A stretch of DNA of 64,000 nt, from contig CANKYZ010000006.1 of assembly GCA_947488325.1 (NCBI GenBank), positions 62,001 to 126,000 of the forward strand. The letters run 5' to 3'. Shown here in pieces: positions 1 through 9,514 of the stretch (position 1 is the stretch's first letter; every line of letters begins with the position of its first letter). A model generated the notes under the pieces. The model was not told where the DNA came from. It worked only from the letters and a program-made list of their open reading frames with translations, and ran no database searches. A program made the position numbers and the translations under genes. The DNA is from an uncultured Erythrobacter sp. (lineage in GTDB: Bacteria; Pseudomonadota; Alphaproteobacteria; Sphingomonadales; Sphingomonadaceae).

Positions 1-150
1 CACCGCTTCATCCAAAAAGGCACCCCGTGGGCACATTGTGACGTTGCAGGCATGGTCTTTGCTGACAAGCCGGGCCACAGTTGGGACAAAGGTGCGACCG
101 GATATGGAGTGCGGTTGATCAATCAATTCATCGCGGACAATGTGGAGTAG
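1..150 (+). CDS. pepA: leucyl aminopeptidase, C-terminal end (partial)
   Basis: The window opens inside this gene; only the last 49 codons are present, read in frame 1 from base 1 to the TAG at 148-150. The visible peptide contains WAHCDVAGMVF and a KGATGYGVRLI stretch, the C-terminal signature of M17 leucyl aminopeptidases (metal-dependent cytosolic exopeptidases). It lies 39 bp upstream of holC, a pairing also seen in Escherichia coli (pepA-holC-valS), which supports the call. The catalytic metal ligands lie outside the window. Confidence 0.88.
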   Translation, partial: HRFIQKGTPWAHCDVAGMVFADKPGHSWDKGATGYGVRLINQFIADNVE

Positions 151-189
151 ATTCTTCATGCAGCGGGTGGCCAAGGCTAATCATAGATT

Positions 190-627
190 ATGAAAGTCGA
201 TTTCTGGCAACTCTCTCGCGACCCGGTTGAAAAGGTCGTCACTCTGATCGCTCAGCGCGTGGTTGGGTCCGGCGATCGTTTGTTGGTGGTCAGCAATGAC
301 ACGGCCCAGCGTGAGGCGATATCGCGCACGCTTTGGAGGGCAGGGCCAGAAAGCTTCCTTGCCAATGGAGAGGCCGATGGTGCCGGTGCAGACAAACAGC
401 CAATCTTGCTTTCGGATGCCGCAGAGTCTGCCAATTCGGCTAGTCACATCATCTTTGCAGATGGCGAATACCGCGATCATACCGGATTCGAGCGCGCCTT
501 TCTGTTGTTTGACGACGAAACAGTGGAAGCCGCACGAGCAACATGGCGCTCGCTCGATGATACAGATGGGTTGGAGCGCGCCTTTTTCCGCCAGGACGGC
601 GGAAAATGGGTCAAAGTTGCTGGGTAG
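190..627 (+). CDS. holC: DNA polymerase III chi subunit
   Basis: A 145-residue protein matching the HolC family: KVDFWQLSRDP at the N-terminus, then GDRLLVVSNDTAQREAIS and a LWRAGPESFLANG stretch. Chi links the clamp loader (through psi) to single-stranded DNA-binding protein. The C-terminus carries FFRQDGGKWVKV, typical of the family's closing strand. It follows pepA closely and probably shares its transcript. A 251-codon open frame on the opposite strand overlaps it but has no recognisable protein features. Confidence 0.9.
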   Translation: MKVDFWQLSRDPVEKVVTLIAQRVVGSGDRLLVVSNDTAQREAISRTLWRAGPESFLANGEADGAGADKQPILLSDAAESANSASHIIFADGEYRDHTGFERAFLLFDDETVEAARATWRSLDDTDGLERAFFRQDGGKWVKVAG

Positions 628-682
628 TTTCTGTGTGGCTCTATGAATTTTAAGAGCAGGGGCGAATTGGGGAAAATTTAAT

Positions 683-1186
683 ATGCGACATTTGGGCATT
701 GGGATTTCAACCGTATCTGCTTTGATTCTCACAGCATGCGGTTCAGAGAGTTCAGGCGAGTTTGCGACCGAAGGTGGCGAAACCGGCGAATACACTATTG
801 ACCGGTCGAGCGGCGAAGCCAGCATGACAGTGGACACTCCCGAAGGCGAAGTTTCCATGCGCACGGGCGCCGATGTTCCAATTGATCTACCTGCAGGGTT
901 CTCTCTGATTGGCGGCGCGAAAGTGCTGAGCAACACCGTGGTCGATCAGGCTGAGGGCAAAGGTTCGCTGATAACTTTTACAACCGACAAAAGCCCCGAA
1001 GAAATCGCCGAATTCTACCGCGCTGAGGCAGAGGCGGCTGGCATTGAAATTCAGATCGAGACCAGCATCAATGATGGCAGAATGCTGGGCGGAGAGGGCG
1101 CAACTGGCACGACATTCTCAATCACCGCCTATCCGACTGAGGATGGCACGACCGGGCAATTGGTTATCGGCGAAAAGCTAAACTAG
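683..1186 (+). CDS. predicted lipoprotein of unknown function
   Basis: A 167-residue protein starting with a lipoprotein signal peptide. The lipobox LTAC puts the lipidated cysteine at residue 19. A Ser/Gly/Glu-rich acidic linker (about 20-60) follows, then a compact domain (about 65-167) with the helix SPEEIAEFYRAEAEAAG and beta-strand-like segments ending in TGQLVIGE. I recognise the general layout from small alphaproteobacterial lipoproteins but no named family. It sits between holC and ndk on the same strand. Confidence 0.75.
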   Translation: MRHLGIGISTVSALILTACGSESSGEFATEGGETGEYTIDRSSGEASMTVDTPEGEVSMRTGADVPIDLPAGFSLIGGAKVLSNTVVDQAEGKGSLITFTTDKSPEEIAEFYRAEAEAAGIEIQIETSINDGRMLGGEGATGTTFSITAYPTEDGTTGQLVIGEKLN

Positions 1187-1319
1187 TCAGCGTCGCGACC
1201 GCTCCTTGTTGGCATGCATGCGACCTAAAGCTTGAATTGATGCGCAGCCAAGGGTAGTGGCGCGCCGGAAATCACCCCGGCGCCAATTGGCGCGCATCTC
1301 TTTATCCAAGGAACACATC

Positions 1320-1742
1320 ATGGCGGTTACCCGCACTTTTTCGATCATCAAGCCTGATGCCACTCGCCGCAATCTTACCGGCGCTGTCACGCAAATGCTG
1401 GAAGAAGCTGGGCTGCGCGTCGTCGCATCCAAGCGTATTCATATGAGCAAGCAGCAGGCCGAAGGTTTTTACGCTGTTCACAGCGAGCGCCCATTTTTCG
1501 GTGAACTGACCGAATTCATGATGAGCGAACCTGTCGTTGTGCAGGTTCTTGAAGGCGAAGATGCTGTGAAGCGCAACCGCGACATCATGGGCGCAACCAA
1601 CCCTGCCGACGCAGCCGAAGGCACGATCCGTAAAGCGCATGCACTATCGATCGGTGAAAACACCGTCCACGGTTCAGACAGCGATGAAAACGCGGCAATC
1701 GAAATCGCATTCTTCTTTAGCGACGACGAAATCGTCGGCTAA
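1320..1742 (+). CDS. ndk: nucleoside diphosphate kinase
   Basis: A 140-residue Ndk that transfers the gamma-phosphate of ATP to nucleoside diphosphates through a phosphohistidine. The phosphorylated His is residue 117 in NTVHGSDS, and the N-terminal [10 protein letters not shown] segment is diagnostic. Translation most likely starts at ATG 1320, preceded by AAGGAA. An in-frame start 63 bp upstream would add a basic peptide absent from the family. A strong hairpin follows the stop codon. Confidence 0.96.
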   Translation: MAVTRTFSIIKPDATRRNLTGAVTQMLEEAGLRVVASKRIHMSKQQAEGFYAVHSERPFFGELTEFMMSEPVVVQVLEGEDAVKRNRDIMGATNPADAAEGTIRKAHALSIGENTVHGSDSDENAAIEIAFFFSDDEIVG

Positions 1743-1763
1743 TTGAATTACTGATTTGTTTTG

Positions 1764-1791
1764 AAAGGGCCGTCCATGTGGGCGGCCCTTT
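1764..1791. terminator. bidirectional terminator hairpin between ndk and the sulfotransferase gene
   Basis: A perfect 9-bp stem (AAAGGGCCG / CGGCCCTTT) closes a 10-nt loop. The A/T tracts at both ends of the stem give a U-run in either direction, as expected where two genes converge: ndk ends at 1742 and the minus-strand sulfotransferase ends at 1799. Confidence 0.85.
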
Positions 1792-1798
1792 CTGATTC

Positions 1799-3007
1799 TC
1801 ACTTTTGCGCGACGATGCGATCAAGCTGCTCAGCATGGGCACGGTGTTTTCCGCTTTCGCTCGCCGTCATAATGGCGCGCATCGCGGTGAGTGCTTGCGG
1901 GGTCAAATCAAGCTCCAGATCTGAATAGGTGCGGCGAATTTCCTGTTCCCAATCGGCGTTGAGCGCATCAAATTGCAAATGCGTAATCAGACCGCCCCAA
2001 TGTGCCAGCGACTGCGCCATCCGGTCTTCACGCAAAGCCAGTTTGCGCCGCCATTGCGCTTCGATGAGAGCAAGGTCGCAGGCATCGGACTGTATGGCCA
2101 TTTGGTTCGCAACCAGGGACACTGCGCTGCGCAGCACCGCCTCGCCCTCACGTTCAGACACGGCCAGCCGTGCGTCAGGGAACTGCGTAAGAAGCGTGTC
2201 CAAATCCTCTGAAAATGCGGGGACTTTCATTACCCTTGGACGATCCGTGTTGCCGCGATGCGCCGCATCTGTGCGGAAAATTCGTGCAAATTCGCGGTAA
2301 ATCGGCGCAGGATCACGCGTTTCGCTGAATGCGCTGTAGCTTGGGATATACCACTGCGATTCGTAGATCGAATGGTGGAGCGCTGCTGAAATCCACGCCA
2401 GCTCTTCCTCAACCGCCCCCGCTGCCATCGGGTGAATTGATTGCAACCACGGATTGAGCGTGCTCAGCAATGCCAGTTCTGCCGCACTCTTGATCCGGTT
2501 TAACCCAAGGCGCGATGGGATGGGGTGATAGGCATCACAATAGCGTGTGTGCGAATGGGCAGGGTCAGCAGCGAGAAGTTTATGAATGCGGGTCGTCCCG
2601 CTGCGCATATGACCAATGACGATGATCGGCGGGGCGAGCTGCGTCTCCAGCAATACGGGGTGCTTGGTCCAGAGCGCGCCGAATGCGAGCCGGTTCTGCA
2701 ACGCCCTTATCAATTGGCCGTAAGCCATCGCTTGGCCCAGCGGATTGAGCTTTGCGTCTTGCGTTACTGCTGTGCAAAGCGCCTCAAACCGTTCGCGAAA
2801 ATCGGCGGTGTCTTCGGGATTTCTGCCTCCATTCTCTGCAGCTTTCAATCCGTCACCATGGGATTTCTTCGCCAACGCCCAAAGCTCTGCTGGGTCGAGC
2901 GACGGTGTCGGCAGCCATCCTTTATTCCATGCATGGCTAAGAAAAGCATTTGCACGCTCTGCCCATTTGCCGCGCGCAAGAAGATGCGAGCGAACAGGGG
3001 TAGGCAT
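1799..3007 (-). CDS. sulfotransferase family protein
   Basis: A 402-residue protein with the PAPS-binding loop of the sulfotransferase family (PIIVIGHMRSGTT, about residues 127-139) after an alpha-helical N-terminal region. These enzymes move a sulfuryl group from PAPS to a hydroxyl or amine; the acceptor here is unknown. ATG at 3007 overlaps the purN stop by one base (TGATG), so the gene appears translationally coupled to purN-mmcQ and may be co-transcribed with purM. No signal peptide is seen. The biochemical link to purine synthesis is unclear, apart from PAPS being an adenine nucleotide. Confidence 0.8.
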   Translation of the reverse strand: MPTPVRSHLLARGKWAERANAFLSHAWNKGWLPTPSLDPAELWALAKKSHGDGLKAAENGGRNPEDTADFRERFEALCTAVTQDAKLNPLGQAMAYGQLIRALQNRLAFGALWTKHPVLLETQLAPPIIVIGHMRSGTTRIHKLLAADPAHSHTRYCDAYHPIPSRLGLNRIKSAAELALLSTLNPWLQSIHPMAAGAVEEELAWISAALHHSIYESQWYIPSYSAFSETRDPAPIYREFARIFRTDAAHRGNTDRPRVMKVPAFSEDLDTLLTQFPDARLAVSEREGEAVLRSAVSLVANQMAIQSDACDLALIEAQWRRKLALREDRMAQSLAHWGGLITHLQFDALNADWEQEIRRTYSDLELDLTPQALTAMRAIMTASESGKHRAHAEQLDRIVAQK

Positions 3008-3996
3008 CAAAACATATCCGCAATGTCATGCAATTTGGTGAGCCGGACGGGGGCGACGCTGCGCCAAGAGCGGCCCAACCATTGGGCGACATGATCCCAG
3101 TCAACATTGGCATTGTTCAGGATGATTCCGATCCAACCGCTCGCACCGTAATAGGCGGGCTTGTAGTAAGTGTCGGGCTGCGTTTCGACGAGGTGCAGCA
3201 GCTCATCCATGCTGCCCGTCTTAACCAGCACGGCGATATGTTCACTGCCGTGGTGCTGTTGGCTGAAATGGGCGAAGAACTTGCCCGTTTTTTCTGTTCC
3301 GACGCGAAATCCGGGCGAACCATGGCTCTCGCGCTCATGGGTCTCAGGCAGGGTGAGCGCCAGTTCCCGCACTTTCGCATACAGAAAATCAGGGTCCGTT
3401 CCGCGCGACACATAATCGGCGACAGCGCGCGGGTAGAGCTGATGTTCGGCCAGTTTGACCCGCGCGCCCAATGTCTCTGGCGTATCGCCCGGCGCAATCG
3501 TCACGCGCACTTGAGCCAACACTTCGCCTGCATCCAGCTCCGGCGTTACGACATGCACGCTTGCGCCCGCATGGTTGTCTCCGGCTTCAATGGCACGTGC
3601 GAAAGTGTCGAGCCCCTTATATTTGGGCAGTAATGAAGGGTGAATGTTGAGGATGCGACCTTCCCAGCGGCGCACAAATTCATCCGACAATATCCGCATA
3701 TATCCGGCAAGGACCAGAAACTGCGCGCCGGCATCCTTTGCAGCGGCTTCCATTGCAGCGTCGTGATCGGTGCGACTGTGACCTTTGTGCGAATGGACGA
3801 AGGTGGGAATTCCTTCGAGTTCGGCCAGTTTCAGCCCGTCTGCATCGGCGATATTGCTGGCGACAAGGACGATTTCAAGCGGCGCATCCGCCAGTCTGCT
3901 GGCATAGAGGATTGCCGCCATATTGGTGCCACTGCCCGATATGAAGACGGCGATCTTGATACCATGGCTTTCTCGGTTATTGGCGCCTTTAGCCAA
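3007..3996 (-). CDS. purN: phosphoribosylglycinamide formyltransferase fused to an MmcQ/YjbR-like domain
   Basis: A 329-residue fusion. Residues about 13-200 are a complete GAR formyltransferase (10-formyl-THF dependent, step 3 of purine synthesis): ISGSGTNM near the N-terminus and [16 protein letters not shown], with likely catalytic N117, H119 and D155. Residues about 201-329 resemble the MmcQ/YjbR (CyaY-like fold) family, with [18 protein letters not shown] and [10 protein letters not shown] segments; its function is unknown. I chose TTG at 3996 because a GGAGG lies nine bases upstream and the purM stop overlaps it by 8 bp. The longer open frame would only add out-of-family sequence inside purM. 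Confidence 0.9.
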   Translation of the reverse strand: MAKGANNRESHGIKIAVFISGSGTNMAAILYASRLADAPLEIVLVASNIADADGLKLAELEGIPTFVHSHKGHSRTDHDAAMEAAAKDAGAQFLVLAGYMRILSDEFVRRWEGRILNIHPSLLPKYKGLDTFARAIEAGDNHAGASVHVVTPELDAGEVLAQVRVTIAPGDTPETLGARVKLAEHQLYPRAVADYVSRGTDPDFLYAKVRELALTLPETHERESHGSPGFRVGTEKTGKFFAHFSQQHHGSEHIAVLVKTGSMDELLHLVETQPDTYYKPAYYGASGWIGIILNNANVDWDHVAQWLGRSWRSVAPVRLTKLHDIADMF

Positions 3997-5104
3997 GGTG
4001 TGTGGCCTCCCACTCCTCAGTGGCGGACCATGTGCCCCGGCTGCCGTGCACTGTGCATCCGCGGTCTCCTTCAGCGATCGCGCCAACGCGGCAAACGGTT
4101 TCGCCTGCGGCCTCTAACCGCTCAGTAACCGCTTCAACGTCGTTTTCCGCCACGGCCAGCACCATGCCTATACCGCAATTGAAGGTGCGCGCCATTTCAG
4201 CCGGTTCAATGTGACCCTGCGTCTGCAAAAATGCCATCAGACGCGGCTGATCCCACAAATCAGCATCCACATGGGCATGCGCGCCTTTGGGCAGAATACG
4301 TGGAAGATTCTCCAGCAATCCGCCGCCGGTAATATGTGCCAATCCGTGGACCAGCCCATCGCGGATGACCGGCAGCAAACTGGCGACATAGATTCGCGTC
4401 GGTTCAATCAAAGCATCAATCAGTAAGCGATCAGAATCAAACATGGCCGGGCGATCGAGTTTCCAACCCTTGTCCGTCGCAAGTCTTCGAACCAGTGAAT
4501 ATCCGTTGGAGTGGACCCCGGAGCTGGCCAGACCCAGCAGAACGTCACCCCGAGCGACCTTTTCCCCGGTTAGTTGCTCACCGCGCTCAACCGCGCCGAC
4601 GCAGAATCCGGCGAGGTCGTAATCGCCTTCGCTATACATACCCGGCATTTCGGCCGTTTCGCCGCCGATCAGCGCGCATCCCGCCTGTTTGCACCCGTCA
4701 GCAATTCCGGCAACGACTCGGGTGGCGACGCCGTTTTCTAGCTTTCCGGTGGCGAAATAATCTAGGAAGAACAATGGCTCTGCGCCTTGCACGATCAAAT
4801 CGTTGACGCACATGGCGACCAAATCAATGCCGACGCTGTCATGCCGATCATATTCAATGGCGAGTTTTAGCTTTGTGCCGACCCCATCATTCGCAGCGAC
4901 CAATAATGGGTCTTTATACCCGGCGGCCTTTGGGTCAAAAAACCCGCCGAATCCTCCCAGTTCACTGGTCGCACCAGGCCGTGCTGTGGCCTTGGCAAGC
5001 GGGGCGATGGCTTTCACCAAAGCATTGCCTGCATCGATAGAAACGCCTGCATCGGCGTAGGTGTAAGGAGAATTTGTATCCGACATGTGGGGGTGTTTAG
5101 CCAT
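3989..5104 (-). CDS. purM: phosphoribosylformylglycinamidine cyclo-ligase (AIR synthetase)
   Basis: A 371-residue PurM, which closes the imidazole ring of AIR using ATP (step 5 of purine synthesis). Family motifs are [32 protein letters not shown] and [16 protein letters not shown] at 5104 gives the longest form; a second ATG at 5086 (MSDTNS) fits the family equally well, so the first six residues are uncertain. It is the first gene of a minus-strand purM-purN-sulfotransferase run and is divergent from the DUF2066 gene. Confidence 0.95.
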   Translation of the reverse strand: MAKHPHMSDTNSPYTYADAGVSIDAGNALVKAIAPLAKATARPGATSELGGFGGFFDPKAAGYKDPLLVAANDGVGTKLKLAIEYDRHDSVGIDLVAMCVNDLIVQGAEPLFFLDYFATGKLENGVATRVVAGIADGCKQAGCALIGGETAEMPGMYSEGDYDLAGFCVGAVERGEQLTGEKVARGDVLLGLASSGVHSNGYSLVRRLATDKGWKLDRPAMFDSDRLLIDALIEPTRIYVASLLPVIRDGLVHGLAHITGGGLLENLPRILPKGAHAHVDADLWDQPRLMAFLQTQGHIEPAEMARTFNCGIGMVLAVAENDVEAVTERLEAAGETVCRVGAIAEGDRGCTVHGSRGTWSATEEWEATHLG

Positions 5105-5156
5105 TCATGCTTGGAATTCCACTCGCCATTGGGCAAAGGACGACAAGATTTCCCCG

Positions 5157-6476
5157 ATGACAGTTATTTCGACCCTTTCTGGCCCTGATTTGAGTGCCCC
5201 CAAACACGCCGCATCAGGTGCGTGCTTGGGTGCTTATGCGCGCTGGTCTTTCGCAGTCTCGCTGGCGCTGGTGCTACTCGGCAGCGGATATGCACTGGTT
5301 CTTGCGCAGGTTTCGGGCGACCGGGGCATTGCGCCTACGGCATCCAGCTCAGACATCGAAGTGGTTGGCATCGAAGTCGATGTGCGCGCCGATTCTGGCA
5401 TGGAGGCGCGCGATCAGGCATGGCGTCAGGCTCAACGAGAAGCATGGGGTCGAGTTGGTGGGCCCGCAATATCTGATGGACAATTGTCGGGCATGGTCTC
5501 TGCGATCGTGATCCAGCGTGAACGTGTGGGGCCAACGCGCTATATCGCGACATTGGGTATCACCTTTGATCGCCAGCGGGCAGGGCGGTTTCTTGGCGGA
5601 GCATCGCGCGCGCGCGCGTCTGCGCCTATGCTATTGATACCGGTAACCGCCAGCGCGGGGGCATACACTGCGTTCGAAGTGCGCAATCCGTGGCAGCGCG
5701 CTTGGGCGAGCTTCAATCCGGGAACCAGCCGGATCGATTATGTCCGACCCAGCGGAGCGGGCGGCGATTCGCTGCTGCTGAACTTTGGGCAGTCGGGGCG
5801 GCGCAGCCGGGCGTGGTGGCGCACGACGCTTGACCAATATGGTGCGGCAGATGCGTTGGTTCCAATTGCGCGATTGGAGCACCAATTCCCCGGCGGTCCG
5901 ATCAAAGGGACATTTACCGCGCGCTATGGCCCAGACAGCAAAGTGCTGGAAGGTTTTACCATGGAAGCGGATGGTCCCGGCCAATTAGCAGAAATGCTGG
6001 GCGAAGCCGTTACTAGGATGGACCGGATTTATGAGCAGGCACTGGCTGACGACAAATTGCAGCCAGATCCAACCTTGCGTTTGGGCGGATCAGGTCAGGT
6101 CGATCCCGCGATTGAACGCCTGATCCAGATTGGCCGCGCGATCCGTGAGCGCGATTCTGCTGCCGCAGCGGCTGCAACTGCCGCAAATGCGGCTTCTGCT
6201 ATTGCTCCGACCGCTCAACCGGCTCAGACTCCTGCTATTGTGCGCAGTTTCACGGTCCAATTCGCAACACCAGACGCGGCGACATTCGATTCGACCTTGT
6301 CTGCCGTTCGGCAATTGCAGGGCGTGCGCGGATTGGCAGTGACCAGCACTGCAATGGGAGGCACCTCCGTGATGAGCGTCAGCTATGGCGGAGATATGTC
6401 TGCGCTTGCCGCGGCATTGCGAGCAAGCGGCTTTGCCGTACGCGAAGGTGCCACTGCGCTCGCTATATCGCGCTGA
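5157..6476 (+). CDS. DUF2066-like exported or membrane-anchored protein
   Basis: A 439-residue protein starting at ATG 5157. A hydrophobic segment near residues 29-50 is a signal anchor or uncleaved signal. An Ala-rich linker lies at about 335-365 and a C-terminal domain at about 370-439. The body (VEVDVRADSGMEARDQAWRQAQREAW) resembles DUF2066. Its position between purM and hda mirrors Pseudomonas, where a DUF2066 gene lies between the same two genes. Function is unknown. The domain call rests mainly on this context plus weak sequence resemblance. Confidence 0.65.
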   Translation: MTVISTLSGPDLSAPKHAASGACLGAYARWSFAVSLALVLLGSGYALVLAQVSGDRGIAPTASSSDIEVVGIEVDVRADSGMEARDQAWRQAQREAWGRVGGPAISDGQLSGMVSAIVIQRERVGPTRYIATLGITFDRQRAGRFLGGASRARASAPMLLIPVTASAGAYTAFEVRNPWQRAWASFNPGTSRIDYVRPSGAGGDSLLLNFGQSGRRSRAWWRTTLDQYGAADALVPIARLEHQFPGGPIKGTFTARYGPDSKVLEGFTMEADGPGQLAEMLGEAVTRMDRIYEQALADDKLQPDPTLRLGGSGQVDPAIERLIQIGRAIRERDSAAAAAATAANAASAIAPTAQPAQTPAIVRSFTVQFATPDAATFDSTLSAVRQLQGVRGLAVTSTAMGGTSVMSVSYGGDMSALAAALRASGFAVREGATALAISR

Positions 6477-6492
6477 CGTCTGGCGCGCCTTG

Positions 6493-7128
6493 ATGTCCAT
6501 TTCCCAACCCGCTCAAATCGCTCTGCCGCTAGCGCCCGGTAACACGGGCGAGACGAGGCGTATCGTGATTGGCGCGGCGAATCAGCATGTGGTTGAGGCG
6601 TTGCAGAATCCGAGCGCTTGGCCCTTTCACACAGCGGTGCTCACCGGACCGGGCAGATCGGGAAAATCACTTCTTGGACATTGGGCAGCGTCGCAGGGCG
6701 TCGAAGTGATCGACGGAGCCGATGTGATGGAGGAAGCTGAAGTCTTCCATCGCTGGAATGCGGTGCAGCATGGGGGTGCTCGAGCGGGCCAGCCGCTATT
6801 GTTGATCGCGGACAGCACACCTTGGGAAGTCACCCTGCCTGATCTTAAATCCCGGCTTGGCGGTTCGCTGCAATTGGCGATTGATGATCCTGATGATGCG
6901 ATGGCGGCCTCCCTGATTGAGGCCTTTGCTGAAGCGCGATCGCTCTCTCTTGCTGAAGGGGCATCGGAATATCTCGTCCCACGCACCCGGCGCAGTTTTG
7001 CCAGCTTAGAAGCATTGGTGAGCGCGATTGACCGCATCAGTCTTGAACGACAGGCACCGGCCACCATGTCAGTGTGGAGAGCAGCGCTGGAAGCTCTGCA
7101 AGGGCCTGAACAAAAAAAACTGTTGTAG
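6493..7128 (+). CDS. hdaA: Hda/DnaA-like regulatory ATPase
   Basis: A 211-residue protein with the AAA+ half of DnaA but no DNA-binding domain IV. It has a Walker A-like GPGRSGKSL at about residues 52-60, a degenerate Walker B (LLLIADS, about 101-107), and an N-terminal clamp-binding motif QIALPL (8-13). Hda with the sliding clamp drives hydrolysis of DnaA-ATP after replication starts. ATG 6493 was chosen because it places the clamp motif at the extreme N-terminus. It lies 16 bp after the DUF2066 gene, likely in one operon. Confidence 0.85.
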   Translation: MSISQPAQIALPLAPGNTGETRRIVIGAANQHVVEALQNPSAWPFHTAVLTGPGRSGKSLLGHWAASQGVEVIDGADVMEEAEVFHRWNAVQHGGARAGQPLLLIADSTPWEVTLPDLKSRLGGSLQLAIDDPDDAMAASLIEAFAEARSLSLAEGASEYLVPRTRRSFASLEALVSAIDRISLERQAPATMSVWRAALEALQGPEQKKLL

Positions 7129-7170
7129 CTGGGAATTGCAATTCACCGGTTTTGGTGGGAGAATCTGAAA

Positions 7171-7893
7171 ATGCTCGAACGGCTCAAAAGTTATTTGGAC
7201 TCGATCAAGGCGCGCGATCCTGCGCCGCGTTCGCGTGCGGAAATCATGCTTTATCCCGGCGTTATGGCGCTGGGGTTTCACCGGATTGCGCATTGGCTGT
7301 TCAATGCGAAATTGTATTTTCTTGCGCGGTTTATCAATCATTTCAGCCGGTTGTTGACAGCTATTGATATCCACCCCGGTGCTAAAATCGGGAAGAACTT
7401 TTTCATCGATCATGGCTTTACGGTGATTGGAGAAACGGTAGAGATCGGCGATAACGTCACAATCTATCAATGCGTGACATTGGGCGGTACCAATCCCACC
7501 AATGGCGTGGGTGGTAAACGTCACCCGACTTTGGAAGACAATGTGATTGTTGGATCGGGCGCTCAGATTATCGGCCCCATAACCGTTGGCGAGCGGGGGC
7601 GGATCGGTGCCAATGCGGTGGTGATGGAAGATGTACCCAACGGAGCAACGATGGTTGGTTTCAAGGCCAGATCGACGCTGGTGCCTGCCGAAGAATGGAT
7701 CAAGGAGTTCATCCCTTACGGCACCCCATGTGAAGACGCAGAGGGCAACCGCATCGACTGTATCGAGAAACTTGAAGGCGAACTTGCCGCGCTGAGAGCG
7801 GAATTTGCCGAAATCAAAGCCGATCGTGCTGGTGATGGGAAGGCAGAGCAACATTCCTTTGATCACTCCAAGAAAAGCGGAACTAGCGCCTAA
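7171..7893 (+). CDS. cysE: serine O-acetyltransferase
   Basis: A 240-residue hexapeptide-repeat acyltransferase of the EpsC/CysE type. It acetylates L-serine with acetyl-CoA, the first step of cysteine synthesis. The left-handed beta-helix runs from IDIHPGAKIGKNFFIDHG to GERGRIGANAVV, with the catalytic-site His in DHG and the TLGGT loop. The C-terminus (about 205-240) is a charged helix and tail beyond the fold. The stop codon overlaps the next start by one base (TAATG). Confidence 0.95.
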   Translation: MLERLKSYLDSIKARDPAPRSRAEIMLYPGVMALGFHRIAHWLFNAKLYFLARFINHFSRLLTAIDIHPGAKIGKNFFIDHGFTVIGETVEIGDNVTIYQCVTLGGTNPTNGVGGKRHPTLEDNVIVGSGAQIIGPITVGERGRIGANAVVMEDVPNGATMVGFKARSTLVPAEEWIKEFIPYGTPCEDAEGNRIDCIEKLEGELAALRAEFAEIKADRAGDGKAEQHSFDHSKKSGTSA

Positions 7894-8267
7894 TGAGTTC
7901 TGGGATCGGGGCTGCGAAATCCGGTAAAGTTGTCGCATTTCCCGGAAAGTCAGCGAAAGAACGAGCGGGTCAAGTTGGCTTTGACCGCCAAGAGCTCCAA
8001 CGCATTCTTGACCTTTATGGCCGCATGGTCACTGCCGGGGAATGGCGCGATTATGCGATGGATTTTGACAGACACGCAGCCAGCTTTGCCGCCTATCGTC
8101 GCACCGCAGAACGCCCCAATGCGCGGGTGGAAAAACGCCCTTCGTTGAGAAACAAGCAAGGTATATACACGCTGTTTGGTGAACACGGCCAAGTGCTCAA
8201 ACGCGGATCAGACCTTTCCAATGTCCTCGCGCCGATGGAGCGCAAACTTGTGAAATCGGTCGACTAA
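7893..8267 (+). CDS. DUF2794 family protein
   Basis: A 124-residue protein. After a basic, probably disordered start, residues about 27-120 match the alphaproteobacterial DUF2794 family: WRDYAMDF, AAYRRTAERPNARVEK and LRNKQGIYTLFGEHGQVLKRGSDL are its usual blocks. Function is unknown. It is translationally coupled to cysE through a one-base stop/start overlap, so the two are co-expressed. Confidence 0.8.
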   Translation: MSSGIGAAKSGKVVAFPGKSAKERAGQVGFDRQELQRILDLYGRMVTAGEWRDYAMDFDRHAASFAAYRRTAERPNARVEKRPSLRNKQGIYTLFGEHGQVLKRGSDLSNVLAPMERKLVKSVD

Positions 8268-8278
8268 GACCTTCCCGA

Positions 8279-9442
8279 TTACGCTACACTAGGCTCAATT
8301 GCGGTTCGGATCGCACTCTCCGTTGCCGGTAGACTGTCCCGCAAATTCTGCGGCAACGCCCCCACCACCATGCGTCGGATGGGCTGCCAGAATGCTGACA
8401 GGCTGAGCAAGGCAGAGCCGATCACCAATGCTGTGAGCGCAAAGTTCAATTCCACCGCGCCAAATTCGCGGAATAGGAATGTGAGCGCAAACAGCACATA
8501 GGCCAATGCAGAAACCAGCAAGGCACGGCGGTCAATCGCCAAAGCGACAAGACCAAAGCCGATATAGACAGCGACAACGCCAACTGCCGCTCCGACACCT
8601 AGATTATCACCCTCTGTCACGCCAAGCATGGCGAATATTGGATGGGCGATCATGGGCGCGGCAAGCAAATGGAGCCAGAACGCAACGTCAGACCGCCGTG
8701 TTATCCGCTCCCTGTCCGAAAAGTCCCAGCGCATCGCTATTGCCCACACAACAAGGCCTGCAACGAAGACGAGACCAAAGATGATGTCAGGCACCATATT
8801 TTCTGGTCCGATAGCAGCGACGATCAATCCAATGATTGTTCCGGCAACACCTGCTGCGCCAGCGGCAACGGTGATGGGCACCATAAACCGGCGCCAGTGG
8901 ATATAAGCTCCAGCAGCAGAGACGAGCGCGGCCAATGAGAGCGTCAGCGCACCGATCGTGTCATTCCCATCAACAACAAGTGCCATACCTGCGCCGAGCA
9001 TTGCGAAGAACGTGCCGCCGACGAATGCGAGCAGTAGTATGATCGAAGGCAGCGCCATGTGGCGTCTGCGAGTGAAAAACTCAGCCAGCGGCCAGGCCGT
9101 TGCGGCAACAAATAACCCGGCGAAGGCCATTTGAAGCGAGTCTCTAAGCGCCGAAGTTGTTTGCCATTCTTCTACTGCGGCGTCGGTCATTTCGAAATCA
9201 TATGCGTCGAAGGGTGCCAAAACCCCGGCAATCGCCTGACCGATCGCACCAACGGCGAGAAGCAAGATGATCGTCCCAATAGTGACGAAGATATCGTTGA
9301 AACTGTTGATCAGTCGAAAGTTCTCTTCCGATCCGCGGGGTAATTCGCGAATTTTGCTCATGTGAGAGCGGAATTCTGCGGCTGCCTCTGCGCTCATGGC
9401 CCCTGCGGCGACGGCGGAATTGATATCTTCTTCGCTGTACAT
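8279..9442 (-). CDS. multi-pass membrane protein of unknown function
   Basis: A 387-residue protein with a soluble N-terminal stretch of about 45 residues (acidic and Ala-rich), then roughly ten hydrophobic segments (for example IFVTIGTIILLLAVGAIG and LALTALVIGSALLSLSAF). The helix-rich start plus repeated TM pairs recalls DUF2157-type proteins, but I cannot assign the family firmly. It converges with the DUF2794 gene, 11 bp between stops. Confidence 0.65.
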   Translation of the reverse strand: MYSEEDINSAVAAGAMSAEAAAEFRSHMSKIRELPRGSEENFRLINSFNDIFVTIGTIILLLAVGAIGQAIAGVLAPFDAYDFEMTDAAVEEWQTTSALRDSLQMAFAGLFVAATAWPLAEFFTRRRHMALPSIILLLAFVGGTFFAMLGAGMALVVDGNDTIGALTLSLAALVSAAGAYIHWRRFMVPITVAAGAAGVAGTIIGLIVAAIGPENMVPDIIFGLVFVAGLVVWAIAMRWDFSDRERITRRSDVAFWLHLLAAPMIAHPIFAMLGVTEGDNLGVGAAVGVVAVYIGFGLVALAIDRRALLVSALAYVLFALTFLFREFGAVELNFALTALVIGSALLSLSAFWQPIRRMVVGALPQNLRDSLPATESAIRTAIEPSVA

Positions 9443-9514
9443 AGCTCAGCTCTCCCAGTTGCCAGGGAAACTAGGTGGGGTGTATTGCTGTGTCAATACG
9501 CCTCGCATTTCGCG

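Noticed and set aside
181..936. A 251-codon minus-strand frame over holC and the lipoprotein gene
   Set aside because: It spans two well-supported genes and has no recognisable motifs.
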